Origin: Methylobacter sp. KS41
Lineage (GTDB): Bacteria; Pseudomonadota; Gammaproteobacteria; Methylococcales; Methylomonadaceae
DNA: 64,000 nt
NCBI GenBank assembly: GCA_002862125.1
Contig: PHSP01000003.1
Location: forward strand, 372,001-436,000
Reading direction: 5' to 3'
In this document: piece after piece, positions 53,690-64,000 of the stretch
Position numbering within the stretch: position 1 is the first letter of the stretch
Layout of the letters: the number at the start of each line of letters is the position of its first letter
The notes under the pieces: model-generated
Seen by the model: the letters and a program-made list of their open reading frames with translations, nothing else
Database searches by the model: none
Told to the model about the DNA's origin: nothing
Made by a program: the position numbers and the translations under genes

Positions 53690-54042
53690 GATTTAGTATC
53701 CTTATATTAAGAATAAATTAATGATGTTGAAATAATTTCAAATATACCAATGAAATGCGTAATTTTTCTTTTTGGGAACATGCATAAAATAAACAAACGC
53801 TGCCAAAGATCAATTGTTCAGACTCAGTTGAAATAAACAGCCAACCTTTTCTTCTCATTACTGTTCATCAGTCCTCCGCTAACTCCACAGCACTATATCA
53901 ATTTCCTAAAAATAAATTTGATTCCTAACTTTATCAGTTGGTTTCTAGTGTACTAACTCTGTTGTTGTAAGTTGTTAGCATGTTGTTATATATTTGTTAG
54001 CGTCCCCACATAACTCTAATAACAACATTTGAGGGCTTTCCT
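53690..54042. promoter_or_regulatory. Divergent control region with phased TTGTTAG-like repeats
   Basis: 353 bases between the split lipoprotein gene and the CadC-like regulator. At 53961, 53971, 53981 and 53993 the motifs GTTGTTG, GTTGTTAG, TGTTGTTAT and TTTGTTAG recur every 10-12 bases, that is on one face of the helix, about 50 bases before the regulator's ATG. This looks like an operator for a winged-helix regulator, possibly its own. Confidence 0.45.
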
Positions 54043-55086
54043 ATGCAACAGAGTAATACCTACGCATTCGGACCTTTTCGACTATATACGGGCACTCAGC
54101 TTTTGTGTAATGAGGGGTCGTGCGTTAATTTAGCGCCCAAGGTATATCGGTTATTGCTGTATTTTTTGTTGCACTCGGGCCGTCTGATTTCCCATGAAGA
54201 ATTATTTGAGACAGTGTGGGATGGCCGGATTGTTGACGATTCGGCATTGAGGCTGGCGGTTAATTCCCTGCGCAAAACTTTGCACGACCAAAGTAAATCT
54301 CCCCATTATATTTCGACTGTTTGCAAGCGTGGCTACCGCTTTCTGGCTTTGGTTACTGTTATGGAGGATTATCGAATCGCTGAGGCGACTGAGACTAAAT
54401 ACCTGCATTACCGGCAGCAAGCTCTAACGCCGCATGTCAAGCTTGAATACGTTCAGGAATTGGCGGAGTTGCAGGATACTTTTCAGAAAGCATCAAACGG
54501 GGAACGGCGTCTGGTTTTTTTGCGCGGAGAAATGAACATAGGCAAAACGGCTTTACTCGATAGATTTCTCGGCCAGATCCAGCATCATGAGTTGGCAGTG
54601 CTTCGCGCGCGTTGCGTACAGATGCGAGGCGTCGCTGAACCTTTTTTACCGTTGCTGGAAGCGCTTCAACGCCGTTGCCGGGAGCCTGGTGCAAAATTGC
54701 TCATTGAACGCCTGAACCATTTAGCCCCAACCTGGCTTTATCAACTGCTGAATGTGCTGGAAGCAGATGAAATTGCCATGCTTTATCCAAAAGTATCGCA
54801 TATCAATACCGGCCGTATGTTGCGGGAAGGCGCCGATTTCTTTGAACAGGTAAGTATCAACTCTACCTTTGTATTGATTCTGGATAACTCTCACTGGAGC
54901 GACGAATTTACCCTGGATTTGTTATATTTTCTGATGTTCAGATGTTCACCGGCGAAATTATTGATAATCGTTAGTTACCGCTCTTGCGATGATGGGCCTG
55001 GCGTACAGCGAATCGAAGAGATGCGGACAGAATTATTGGCTCGCGGCTTATGCCGGGAACTGTCTATTCAAAAGCGCCGGAATTAA
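54043..55086 (+). CDS. CadC-like winged-helix regulator with AAA ATPase domain, C-terminally truncated
   Basis: 347 residues. Residues 5-105 form an OmpR/CadC-type DNA-binding domain (FGPFRLYTGTQLLCNEGSCV, LISHEELFETVWDGRIVDDS, SVNSLRK-like, KRGYRFLA). From about 145 an AAA/STAND-type ATPase starts with Walker A FLRGEMNIGKTALLDRF and continues to a sensor-like LLIIVSYRSCDD. Relatives normally go on for several hundred residues with helical repeats. Here the frame stops at 55086, and FDNYLLDP can be read directly after the stop, suggesting decay. It diverges from the 46-54 kb cluster and could control it. Confidence 0.75.
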   Translation: MQQSNTYAFGPFRLYTGTQLLCNEGSCVNLAPKVYRLLLYFLLHSGRLISHEELFETVWDGRIVDDSALRLAVNSLRKTLHDQSKSPHYISTVCKRGYRFLALVTVMEDYRIAEATETKYLHYRQQALTPHVKLEYVQELAELQDTFQKASNGERRLVFLRGEMNIGKTALLDRFLGQIQHHELAVLRARCVQMRGVAEPFLPLLEALQRRCREPGAKLLIERLNHLAPTWLYQLLNVLEADEIAMLYPKVSHINTGRMLREGADFFEQVSINSTFVLILDNSHWSDEFTLDLLYFLMFRCSPAKLLIIVSYRSCDDGPGVQRIEEMRTELLARGLCRELSIQKRRN

Positions 55087-56379
<1,293 letters not shown>

Positions 56380-56434
56380 AGTATTGTTGCGCGCGCCATG
56401 AGTGCGGTTATTTACAATCCAGAGGAAAACCTGA

Positions 56435-57250
56435 ATGCAGGGACCATTAAAAAAAATGCACAGTCGACTGGATAGTCCGGTTCAATACGATTTACCGTTA
56501 GGCGATCAGAGCATCGCCTTGAATCCGCTGATCGGCAAGACGATCAAATTGACATATACCGGTCATATTTTTTGCGTACATTGCAATAGAGCGATTAAAA
56601 AGAGTTTTAACCAAGGCTATTGTTACCCTTGTTTTATCTCATTAGCCCAATGCGATATGTGCATTATGAAGCCGGAAACCTGCCATTATGAAGCGGGTAC
56701 GTGCAGGGAACCCGCCTGGGGCGAGAAATTCTGCTTCCAGCCGCACATTGTCTATCTCGCCAATTCCAGCGGAATTAAAGTAGGCATAACCCGGCAAACT
56801 CAAGTGCCTACACGCTGGATAGATCAAGGCGCAGTGCAGGCATTGCCGGTATTTAAAGTGCAGTCCCGGTACATGGCGGGATTAATTGAGGTTGCAATTG
56901 CCAAACAGGTTAGTGATAAGACCAGTTGGCAGCAAATGCTAAAAAATCATGCAGAGCCGGTGGATCTGGCGGAAAAACGCGATGAATTAGTGATCAAATG
57001 CAAAACGGACCTGACTGAAGTGAGTCAGCGTTTTACCCAACAGGACATTGAGTTTTTATCCGAAGAGCGGAATGTGGACATACATTTTCCGGTAGACAGT
57101 TATCCTGTAAAGATAAAATCATTTAACCTGGATAAGAACCCTGTGGTATCAGGGGTTTTGCATGGCATTAAAGGCCAGTATTTATTACTGGATACCGGAG
57201 TCATCAATATCCGTAAGTTTTCGGGTTATGAGGTGGAATTTTCGCTGTAG
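56435..57250 (+). CDS. DUF2797 family protein
   Basis: 271 residues. Cysteines in CVHCNR, CYPCF and CDMC form a likely zinc site in the first half, then VYLANSSGIKVGITRQTQVP and PTRWIDQGA, which recall a GIY-YIG-like fold (the Tyr, Gly, Lys-Val-Gly-Ile pattern), as proposed for DUF2797. No function is established. It follows hemF after 55 bases on the same strand. Confidence 0.82.
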   Translation: MQGPLKKMHSRLDSPVQYDLPLGDQSIALNPLIGKTIKLTYTGHIFCVHCNRAIKKSFNQGYCYPCFISLAQCDMCIMKPETCHYEAGTCREPAWGEKFCFQPHIVYLANSSGIKVGITRQTQVPTRWIDQGAVQALPVFKVQSRYMAGLIEVAIAKQVSDKTSWQQMLKNHAEPVDLAEKRDELVIKCKTDLTEVSQRFTQQDIEFLSEERNVDIHFPVDSYPVKIKSFNLDKNPVVSGVLHGIKGQYLLLDTGVINIRKFSGYEVEFSL

Positions 57251-57453
57251 AATATTGTAAAGCCCATGTTATATAAAGATATTACTCTTAAAGCATTAGA
57301 GGCCAGCAGGTTTTTCGGGTTTGACAATACTGGCATTAGGTTTCGCTGGAATGATAAAAAGGCTTGCCTATGGCGATAGTCGAATGAACTATATCGAATG
57401 ATTAAGATCGTAGAAACCAAAAAAATAGCTTCAAAAGCTCCCATTAATAAGCC

Positions 57454-58350
57454 ATGAATGAATCTCTATCATCTCCGGTACAGGATGCAGTCAATCCAGG
57501 CAAAGTAGCGCTGCCTTATTTTGACTATTTACTGGCGCTCTTAAAGGATGGGAATGAGGCTGTAGAAAAAAGCTTTGGCCGTCATGTTCATTGGGGTTAT
57601 TGGGAGGAGCCTGAGTTAGCGGAATTAACAACAGCCGATTTTGAACAGGCTGCTGAAAATTTAAGCAGGCAGGTATGTTTGGCTGGAAATATTAAAAATG
57701 ACCAGAGCGTGCTGGATGCCGGTTGCGGTTTTGGCGGCACCGTTGCGCATATTAATGAACGCTATACGGGCATGAAATTGGCGGGCTTAAACCTTGATGA
57801 GCGTCAGTTGATCAGGGCTCGCGAAATGATTACTCCCATCGCGGATAATACTATTCGATTTCAACAGGGAAACGCTTGCGCCTTACCTTATCCCGACCAG
57901 TCTTATGATGTGATTCTAGCGGTTGAATGTATCTTTCATTTTCCTGATCGCGAGCAGTTTTTCAAGGAGGCTTGCCGGGTGCTCAAGCCGGGCGGATATC
58001 TGGCGTTATCTGATTTTGTTCCCAGGGCCGCAGTCGTTCCCATTACTAAAATTAAGCTGCCAGGGATATTCAATATAGGTTTTTATGGCGCGGACAATGT
58101 AATGTGCAGTACTGGACATTATCAAAGGCTGGCCAGGAAGACACAATTTAATCTGCAAGTTGAGCGTAATATTACCGCAAATACCTTGCCTACCTATTCT
58201 TATCTAAGGGAGCTCGCCCGGCAACAGCATGCCGCCCCCAAAAAGGCTATGCTGGAAACGGCGGCAATTGAATTATTGAGCAGGTTAAGATGGGTTAATT
58301 ATTATATTTACGGCTTGCAAAAACCGGCGCAATGTTTACCCGTTGGCTAA
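57454..58350 (+). CDS. SAM-dependent methyltransferase, class I
   Basis: 298 residues. The Rossmann core shows motif I VLDAGCGFGGTVAHI (about residue 86), acidic motif II GLNLDERQL, and YDVILAVECIFHFPDREQFF with RVLKPGGYLALSDF, the UbiE / small-molecule methyltransferase pattern. The substrate is not evident; relatives methylate quinones, sterols, glycines or polyketides. It precedes the large PBP gene but is separated from it by 250 bases. Confidence 0.85.
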   Translation: MNESLSSPVQDAVNPGKVALPYFDYLLALLKDGNEAVEKSFGRHVHWGYWEEPELAELTTADFEQAAENLSRQVCLAGNIKNDQSVLDAGCGFGGTVAHINERYTGMKLAGLNLDERQLIRAREMITPIADNTIRFQQGNACALPYPDQSYDVILAVECIFHFPDREQFFKEACRVLKPGGYLALSDFVPRAAVVPITKIKLPGIFNIGFYGADNVMCSTGHYQRLARKTQFNLQVERNITANTLPTYSYLRELARQQHAAPKKAMLETAAIELLSRLRWVNYYIYGLQKPAQCLPVG

Positions 58351-58603
58351 CAAGATTAGTGTTCTTGGCAACTCTGCAATTTAGAAAAAACTGATATAAT
58401 CATGTCTTCTCATATTTATTGTTATTGTTTGCTATAATCAACAAGTTAATTTATAAAAGCAGATTCTTGCAGTCAGCGGCTTGCTGGCTGAAACCCTTAT
58501 CTTACCCAAAATAAAACAATTACTTTGATATATCAATGTTGAAGATACAAATCCCGGATAACTCCAGTCAGTTGTTCTTACGTTTTAACGGAAATGACTA
58601 GTC
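58351..58603 (+). promoter_or_regulatory. Leader of the PBP gene with two TATAAT boxes
   Basis: Two TATAAT hexamers about 40 bases apart (GATATAATC near 58393, GCTATAATC near 58432) are plausible -10 boxes. The -35 regions are weak. No gene fits here. Confidence 0.35.
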
Positions 58604-61600
58604 ATGCAAAATCGTAGCCGAGTCATTCACCGGTTTCTGGGAGTGTACATAGTTGCCGTATTGCTCGTGGTTGGATTTGTTATTTTCACGCTTGTCCAGG
58701 AAGAGGTTAAAACTTCGAAATTGCAGGCGCGCTATCTTTCTGCAATAAGCGAACAATTGAGCTTTAAATTGGTTCCCGGCCCCAGTTCATCGGTACGTTA
58801 TCCGGAGTATGGGCCCTACGATGAAAGATTGGGCTATACAATATTACCGGATGTGATAAAGCGTTTAGAAAAGGCAGGCTTTAAAATTGCTTCCCAAGCT
58901 GCTTTTTCGCCGATGATGGCTGAGTTGGCGGATTACGGATTTTTCAATATCTATCATGAGAAAACCCAGGCCGGGCTTTGTATCACCGACAAGAGCGGAC
59001 AAGTAGTTTTTAATGCGGTTTATCCAGCCTATGGATACCCTAATTTCAAGGCTATTCCTCCGTTGATTCTGAAAACTTTGCTTTTTATAGAGAACCGCGA
59101 GTTACTCAAAGAAGATCATACCACTGTTAATCCGGCTATCGAATGGGATCGTTTGGGATTTGCAGGTCTACAATTAATGGCGAATAAGCTTGGAGCCACC
59201 AGCGCTGTTCCGGGAGGCAGCACCTTGGCTACACAGTTGGAAAAGTACCGCCATTCGAAGAATGGCTACACAAATTCAATTGTTGATAAATTTCGCCAAA
59301 TGGGTACGGCATCAATGCGAGCCTACATGATGGGGCCTGATACTCTGGAAATGAGGCAGGAGATTGCGCTCTCTTATTTGAATTCCATGCCACTCGCCGC
59401 TACGCCTAAGTTAGGTGAAATTCATGGTTTGGGTGATGGCTTGTCGGCCTGGTTTGGCGACAATTTTGCCGAGGTCAATCAGTTGCTTAGTCCGGACGCG
59501 CTCAAGCCGCCTCAGCGGATTACCCAGCAGCAGGCGCAAGCGTACCGGCATGTGTTGAGCATATTGTTATCTCAGAGAAGACCTTCCTATCTGTTGGGGC
59601 GTGGTTATGATGCGTTACAGATTCTGACTGACAGCTATTTGCGGTTATTGGCGGAACAGGGAGTTATTTCAACGGCGCTAAGAGACGCCGCTTTGCAGGC
59701 GCCTACTGATCGGCCGGCCAGATTAGCCTCCTTACCCGTCAAATTCATGACCGAAAAAAAGACGCAAAACGTATTGCGTACCCGGCTTGCCCGCGCTCTG
59801 GGTGTAAAGTCCAATTATGAGCTGGATCGCCTCGACTTAACTGTCAAGACTTCGCTCGATTATGCTACCCAGCAAGCGGTAACCAATGAGCTAAGGAAGC
59901 TTAGTCAACCCGATGAAGCGCGGTCGGCCGGCATACTTGGCTTTAGGCTACTGAACGAAAACACTGATCTTACCCCTATCGTCTACAGTTTGATGTTATT
60001 CGAGCGGGGTAAAACGGGTAATCTTTTGCGTGTGCAGACCGATAATTACGATCAGCCTCTCGATATCAATGAAGGCATACGGCTGGATCTGGGTTCAACC
60101 TCTAAACTTCGGACAATGGTGCATTATCTGGAGCTGATTACCGATATCTATGAGCAGTATAAAGACCGTCCGGCGCAGGAACTAAGCAAGATCGAACTGC
60201 ATCCCCGTGACTATTTGTCTGCATGGGTAATAGAACAGCTACGAAAATCACCGAAAATTAACCTGGAGGATTTGCTTAATCTGGCCCTGGATAGAAAATT
60301 TTCAGCCGGTCCTGGCGAGTACTTTTTTACTGGAGGCGGTCTTCACCATTTTAATAATTTTACTAAAGACGAAAACAGTAGAATCTACTCAGTGCGGGGC
60401 GCTCTGCGTGATTCGGTAAATCTGGTCTTTATTCGCTTGATGCGTGAAGTTGTTTATCATCACCTATATAAACCGGATGGCATAGCTCGCTGGCTTGAAA
60501 GCACGGATAATCCAAAACGCAATGAATATCTGCAACGTTTTGCGGATAACGAAGGACGTACTTATTTACGGCGATTTTACGCCAGATACCAGGGCAAGTC
60601 TCCTGAAGAGGCTATGGATATGCTCAGCAAAAGAGTGTTCCCCAAACCTTCACGTTTTACCATGCTGTACCGGGCGATTTATCCTGATCGCGACGAGATG
60701 GCGCTCAGCGCATTTCTCAATGCGCATTTATCCAAAGCCGCCATGGCCAAAGAGGATATCTATGGTCTCTATGATAAATACTCTGTAGAAAAATTTGATT
60801 TACAAGATCAGGGATATATTACCAAGATTCATCCGCTGGAATTATGGCTTGTCGGGTATTTAGCCCAGCACCCCAGCGCTACGCGCGAGGAAGTGATGGC
60901 GGCCAGTTACGAACAGCGTCAGGCAGTTTACCGTTGGCTGTTTAAGAATCATAGAAAAAGTGCACAACAGCGGCGCATTATGACGATGCTGGAGGAAGAG
61001 GCCTTTAAGGAAATCCACACTGCCTGGCAGCGAGTGGGTTATCCATTCGAGGAGTTAACGCCTTCTTATGCGACAGCCATAGGCGCGTCCGGCGATAGGC
61101 CCGCCGCCCTGGCGGAACTCACCGGTATTTTGCTGAATGACGGCATAAGATTACCCGTTGTCAGGTTTGACAGTCTGCATTATGCTCAGGGAACGCCTTA
61201 CGAAACCATGATGATTAAGGCTCCGGATCAAGGCCGGCGTATTTTTGCTCCGGAAATCGCCAAAGTTGCAAGGGGCGCGATGGTCGGCGTAGTAGAAGGT
61301 GGAACAGCAGGCCGTCTAAAGGGGGTATACACCGATGCCGCTGGCCTGCCTTTATCGGTAGGCGGAAAAACCGGAACTGGAGATCACCGCAAGCAAGTAT
61401 GGGGTGTAGGCGGCCGTTTGCTTGAATCGAAATTTATCAGTCGCGCCGCGACATTTACATTTTTCATAGGAGATCGCTTTTTTGGCGTAATTACTGCCTA
61501 TGTGCAGGGAGATAATGCCGGACTTTACCACTTTACCAGTTCTTTGCCCGTACAAATCGTCAAGTTTCTGAAACCGGTATTATCGCCTTTGATAAACAAC

Positions 61601-62011
61601 ATCTTACCTGCCAAGGGAGTAGCCGAGCCATTGGCTAAAGTGACAATTGCCGAAAACGATACGCCGGCTATTAAAGTTACAAATGCCAGCATAGTTAATC
61701 CGGCGCCTAAAGTTATTAAGACCAAAATACTTAAGCCAGTACCTAAAGCTATAAATACAAAAAATCAGGAGCCTGTAGCTAAATCAGCCGTGCCTAAAAT
61801 TTCTAAGCCCATGGTTGAAAAGATAGATGATAGGTCCGTTAAGCCAACTTTGGCTAAAGTGCCAAGTCCTAAAGTTATCAAGCCGCTCGCTAAAGAATCA
61901 TTAATTAAAAATACAAAACTGTCAGAGAATGAGAAGCCGCATTCGACAGAGAAAAACGATAGTGCAACCCGATATTATAAATACCCTACAGCGGTTACGC
62001 CGGCACAGTAA
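58604..62011 (+). CDS. Large divergent class A penicillin-binding protein (GT51 plus transpeptidase)
   Basis: 1135 residues. One N-terminal membrane anchor (about 10-32). A GT51 glycosyltransferase-like domain has FIENRELLKEDHTTVNP in place of the usual EDxxFxxH box, and GGSTLATQLEKYRHS. The transpeptidase domain has SxxK as LGSTSKLRT, SxN as RDSVNLVF, and KTG as GGKTGTGDH. A large insert separates SxN from KTG. From about residue 1015 a Lys/Pro/Ala-rich tail repeats short PxPKVIK / KPxxK units. It probably polymerises and cross-links peptidoglycan, in a specialised rather than housekeeping way. Confidence 0.88.
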   Translation: MQNRSRVIHRFLGVYIVAVLLVVGFVIFTLVQEEVKTSKLQARYLSAISEQLSFKLVPGPSSSVRYPEYGPYDERLGYTILPDVIKRLEKAGFKIASQAAFSPMMAELADYGFFNIYHEKTQAGLCITDKSGQVVFNAVYPAYGYPNFKAIPPLILKTLLFIENRELLKEDHTTVNPAIEWDRLGFAGLQLMANKLGATSAVPGGSTLATQLEKYRHSKNGYTNSIVDKFRQMGTASMRAYMMGPDTLEMRQEIALSYLNSMPLAATPKLGEIHGLGDGLSAWFGDNFAEVNQLLSPDALKPPQRITQQQAQAYRHVLSILLSQRRPSYLLGRGYDALQILTDSYLRLLAEQGVISTALRDAALQAPTDRPARLASLPVKFMTEKKTQNVLRTRLARALGVKSNYELDRLDLTVKTSLDYATQQAVTNELRKLSQPDEARSAGILGFRLLNENTDLTPIVYSLMLFERGKTGNLLRVQTDNYDQPLDINEGIRLDLGSTSKLRTMVHYLELITDIYEQYKDRPAQELSKIELHPRDYLSAWVIEQLRKSPKINLEDLLNLALDRKFSAGPGEYFFTGGGLHHFNNFTKDENSRIYSVRGALRDSVNLVFIRLMREVVYHHLYKPDGIARWLESTDNPKRNEYLQRFADNEGRTYLRRFYARYQGKSPEEAMDMLSKRVFPKPSRFTMLYRAIYPDRDEMALSAFLNAHLSKAAMAKEDIYGLYDKYSVEKFDLQDQGYITKIHPLELWLVGYLAQHPSATREEVMAASYEQRQAVYRWLFKNHRKSAQQRRIMTMLEEEAFKEIHTAWQRVGYPFEELTPSYATAIGASGDRPAALAELTGILLNDGIRLPVVRFDSLHYAQGTPYETMMIKAPDQGRRIFAPEIAKVARGAMVGVVEGGTAGRLKGVYTDAAGLPLSVGGKTGTGDHRKQVWGVGGRLLESKFISRAATFTFFIGDRFFGVITAYVQGDNAGLYHFTSSLPVQIVKFLKPVLSPLINNILPAKGVAEPLAKVTIAENDTPAIKVTNASIVNPAPKVIKTKILKPVPKAINTKNQEPVAKSAVPKISKPMVEKIDDRSVKPTLAKVPSPKVIKPLAKESLIKNTKLSENEKPHSTEKNDSATRYYKYPTAVTPAQ

Positions 62012-62168
62012 AGCGGGCAGGCGATTTTGGAGATTTACCGGCTGAATAAATGCTTCAGGATTCTATCTATTGCAAAGGCATAAGACAGATATTCCCATGG
62101 CGTTGCTAATGTAAAATTCGGGATAATTTAAAGCGATATTTTTTCTTCGAGGCGCTCCAGCTTTTCCT

Positions 62169-63359
62169 TCAACAAAGTTTTCCAAGCCCATCAATCAGGC
62201 GATGCATTGCAATATTGGCAGTGCTCTCGTCAAGCATGCCGTAAGATACGCGCAGATAACAAGCGTCGTGTAACCCAAAGGCGCAGCCTGGGATCACGGC
62301 GACTTTGAAGTCGCTGATTAACGATTTGACCAATTGCAAATCGTTTTTTCCGGTATCCAGTTTAAGTAGCAAGTAAAACGCACCCCCGGTAGCGCAGGCC
62401 TTTACGCCGCTCAAGGATTGTAACCGGGCAGTGACCTGGGTGCGGATTTTTGCCAGCTCTAGCACGCGGGATTTGCAGTATGAAGAACCAGTCTCCAATG
62501 CGCCAATTGCAGCATACTGCGTAATTAACGGCGGACAAATCAGATTGGTATCCTGCACTTTCAGCAGCGATGGTAACAGCGCTTCCGGGACAACCAGATA
62601 ACCGGTGCGCCAACTGGCGAATCCGTAAGCCTTGGATAGCGAGTAGAGAGAAATGGTGTGATGTTCCGCATCTTTAATGCCGCCGGGCGAAAAATGGCTG
62701 GCATCGCCGTAGGTAAAATATTCATAGGCTTCATCGCTGATATGATACAAGCCGTTCTCCCGGCATAACTGGTTAACTGCGCGTAGAGCGGCTTCCGGAT
62801 ACACTGCTCCACTGGGATTATTGGGAGAGACGGTAACGATGGCGCGGGTTTTTTCCGTGATTGCAGCCTTTAAGGCATCGAGCCGTAATTGATAGTTGTC
62901 ATCGGCCGGCACTGCGACGGGCGTGCAGTTGAGCATACGCACCGCCATTTCCTGATTGAAGTAGTAGGGAAGCGGCAAGATGATTTCGTCGCCGGGATCG
63001 GCAATTGCCAGCAGGATATTCAAAAACGCCATATTGGAGCCGGCGGTGACCATGACGCGGTAACCGCTGGCGCAGTCTATGCCGTTTTCGCGGAGTAGTT
63101 TTGCCTCAATCAATTCCAGCAGGCGTGGGCGCCCAAGCGGCGAGCCGTATAAATGTTCATCAGGCCGCGCACCGAAATTACGGATGGCCTGCATAGCGGC
63201 TGGCGGCGGCGGATAGGAAACCATGCCTTGACCTAACGATAAAGTGCCGGGCGTGTTGCGCGTCCATTCGCCAATTACCGGGATAACCGGGGTTTGTACA
63301 GAACTTATCGTGCGGCCGATGGGCATGGAACGGTTTTCCTTTTGATGCATGAAATTCAA
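62169..63359 (-). CDS. PLP-dependent aminotransferase, class I/II
   Basis: 396 residues (a start at residue 12 is also possible). Fold-type I features: SLGQGMVSYPPPPAAM, GSNMAFLNILLAIADPGDEI, SPNNPSGAVYP, the Asp-x-x-Tyr in ISDEAYEYFTYG, the PLP Lys in SLSKAYGFASWRTGY, and the substrate Arg in YLRVSYG. It belongs to the aspartate/aromatic aminotransferase group; the substrate cannot be fixed. It is the next gene after mobA on this strand, 46 bases on. Confidence 0.88.
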   Translation of the reverse strand: MNFMHQKENRSMPIGRTISSVQTPVIPVIGEWTRNTPGTLSLGQGMVSYPPPPAAMQAIRNFGARPDEHLYGSPLGRPRLLELIEAKLLRENGIDCASGYRVMVTAGSNMAFLNILLAIADPGDEIILPLPYYFNQEMAVRMLNCTPVAVPADDNYQLRLDALKAAITEKTRAIVTVSPNNPSGAVYPEAALRAVNQLCRENGLYHISDEAYEYFTYGDASHFSPGGIKDAEHHTISLYSLSKAYGFASWRTGYLVVPEALLPSLLKVQDTNLICPPLITQYAAIGALETGSSYCKSRVLELAKIRTQVTARLQSLSGVKACATGGAFYLLLKLDTGKNDLQLVKSLISDFKVAVIPGCAFGLHDACYLRVSYGMLDESTANIAMHRLIDGLGKLC

Positions 63360-63405
63360 TGGTTACTCCGGTAATTGCATAGCGTTATTTTCCGTTTGAT
63401 CAGCA

Positions 63406-64000
63406 TTATTTTTCAGCTAATGCTTCCAGCTCAGATAATTCTGTCAGGGTGTTGATGTTAGTAAATATCTCCGGCTCATTACTGAAATCCGCTTTTACCA
63501 TTTTTTGCTGTTCCAGCCAGCGGTCAATTTTACGTTGACCGCTGTCCAGGTACGCTTGCAGGCTGGATTTTAGCGATGTTTTTATCGCTAAAAAAACCGG
63601 ATGCAAGCGTTCGCCATCAGAAGCGACAGCGGCATCGGCGTCATTCTCTGTAAGAGAAGATAACAATTTTTGCAAATGTTCGGCCTTAATTAACGGCGAA
63701 TCACAGGGCACGACCACAAGTACCTCCGCATCTGTAAAGATCATTGCTGTTAATACCCCCGCCAAAGGCCCGTCAAAAGTGCCGGTTTGATCGGCAACGA
63801 CCGGTAATCCAAACGCCTGATACTGTTCCCTGTTTCGATTGGCGTTGATGAGCGATTGACCGGCAACGGATGCGAGTGCGGCTACGGCATAACTCACCAT
63901 CGGGCGGCCTTTATAATGCATCAGGCCTTTATCCTGATGATTCATGCGCCGGGCAAGTCCGCCGGCAAGAATAACGCCTGTTACTGTTGTTTGACTGTTC
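63406..64000 (-). CDS. mobA: Molybdenum cofactor guanylyltransferase, N-terminus cut by window edge
   Basis: Attaches GMP to molybdopterin to form the MGD cofactor. Reading in from base 64000 gives TTVTGVILAGGLARRMNHQD, the nucleotide-binding loop of MobA, then KGLMHYKGRPMVSYAVAAL, the Asp-containing VVVPCDSPLI and HPVFLAI. The ATG at 63945 lies after the LAGG loop and is not the real start; the true start lies just outside or at the edge. About 198 residues visible of roughly 200. Confidence 0.92.
   Translation of the reverse strand, partial: NSQTTVTGVILAGGLARRMNHQDKGLMHYKGRPMVSYAVAALASVAGQSLINANRNREQYQAFGLPVVADQTGTFDGPLAGVLTAMIFTDAEVLVVVPCDSPLIKAEHLQKLLSSLTENDADAAVASDGERLHPVFLAIKTSLKSSLQAYLDSGQRKIDRWLEQQKMVKADFSNEPEIFTNINTLTELSELEALAEK

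Noticed and set aside
61600-61990. Repeats in the 3' end of the PBP gene as a DNA tandem repeat
   Set aside because: The repetition is at the protein level (Lys/Pro-rich units) and too degenerate in DNA to be a tandem array.

Overview
The window reads as a stretch of gammaproteobacterial chromosome of moderate G+C content. Core gene order is typical of that class: topA-smg-dprA-LysM facing def-fmt-rsmB, then rplM-rpsI, minCDE, rpsT/ribF-ileS-lspA, ampD, fabA-fabB, uvrA with a YajR-like transporter, and hemF. The mix of ntrYX, a dihaem cytochrome c4, a PEP-CTERM protein with a VPLPGA signal and many short palindromic intergenic repeats fits a methanotroph-like lineage (Methylococcales). That placement is inference; no methane-oxidation gene is present here.

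Layout. 1-3442 (minus): topA (cut by the window edge), smg, dprA, LysM protein. 3.5-10.3 kb (plus): def, fmt, rsmB, a DUF4390 protein and an NtrY/NtrX two-component pair whose NtrX has lost the sigma-54 activator motifs. 10.5-14.0 kb: rplM-rpsI and minCDE plus a small winged-helix protein. 14.9-17.3 kb: a three-gene NitT/TauT-type ABC importer. 17.5-22.6 kb: rpsT facing ribF-ileS-lspA, with a decayed murJ relic exactly where murJ normally stands.

22.6-24.4 kb is accessory: a truncated group II intron, an unrecognised gene ending in an attC-like motif, a dispersed repeat, a gene fragment and one well-formed attC site. It looks like the remains of a gene-cassette cluster without an integrase. 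24.5-38.3 kb returns to core genes: ampD, mltB, cytochrome c4, slt, fabA-fabB, ttcA, rnd, uvrA, MFS transporter. 38.3-40.2 kb is a second accessory patch: an HNH-protein cassette with attC-like edges inside a 27-bp perfect inverted repeat, a DUF4160/DUF2442 pair, and a second copy of the dispersed repeat.

40.2-45.2 kb (minus): rlmD, ydbL, ydbH, cysM. 45.5-46.1 kb: a PEP-CTERM protein with a good class II CRP-type promoter. 46.3-53.7 kb (minus) is the least explained block: a patatin-like lipoprotein, a 68-residue protein, a membrane protein, a possible 40-residue peptide, a three-domain cell-wall hydrolase without a signal peptide, and a lipoprotein gene split by an intact ISAs1-family insertion with a 10-bp target duplication. 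A truncated CadC-like regulator diverges from this block. 55.4-64 kb: hemF, a DUF2797 protein, a methyltransferase, a large divergent class A penicillin-binding protein, an aminotransferase and the 3' part of mobA.

The strongest themes are cell-envelope work (LysM protein, AmpD, MltB, Slt, PBP, multidomain hydrolase, YdbH/YdbL, LspA) and cassette or insertion traffic at two spots in an otherwise conserved chromosome.
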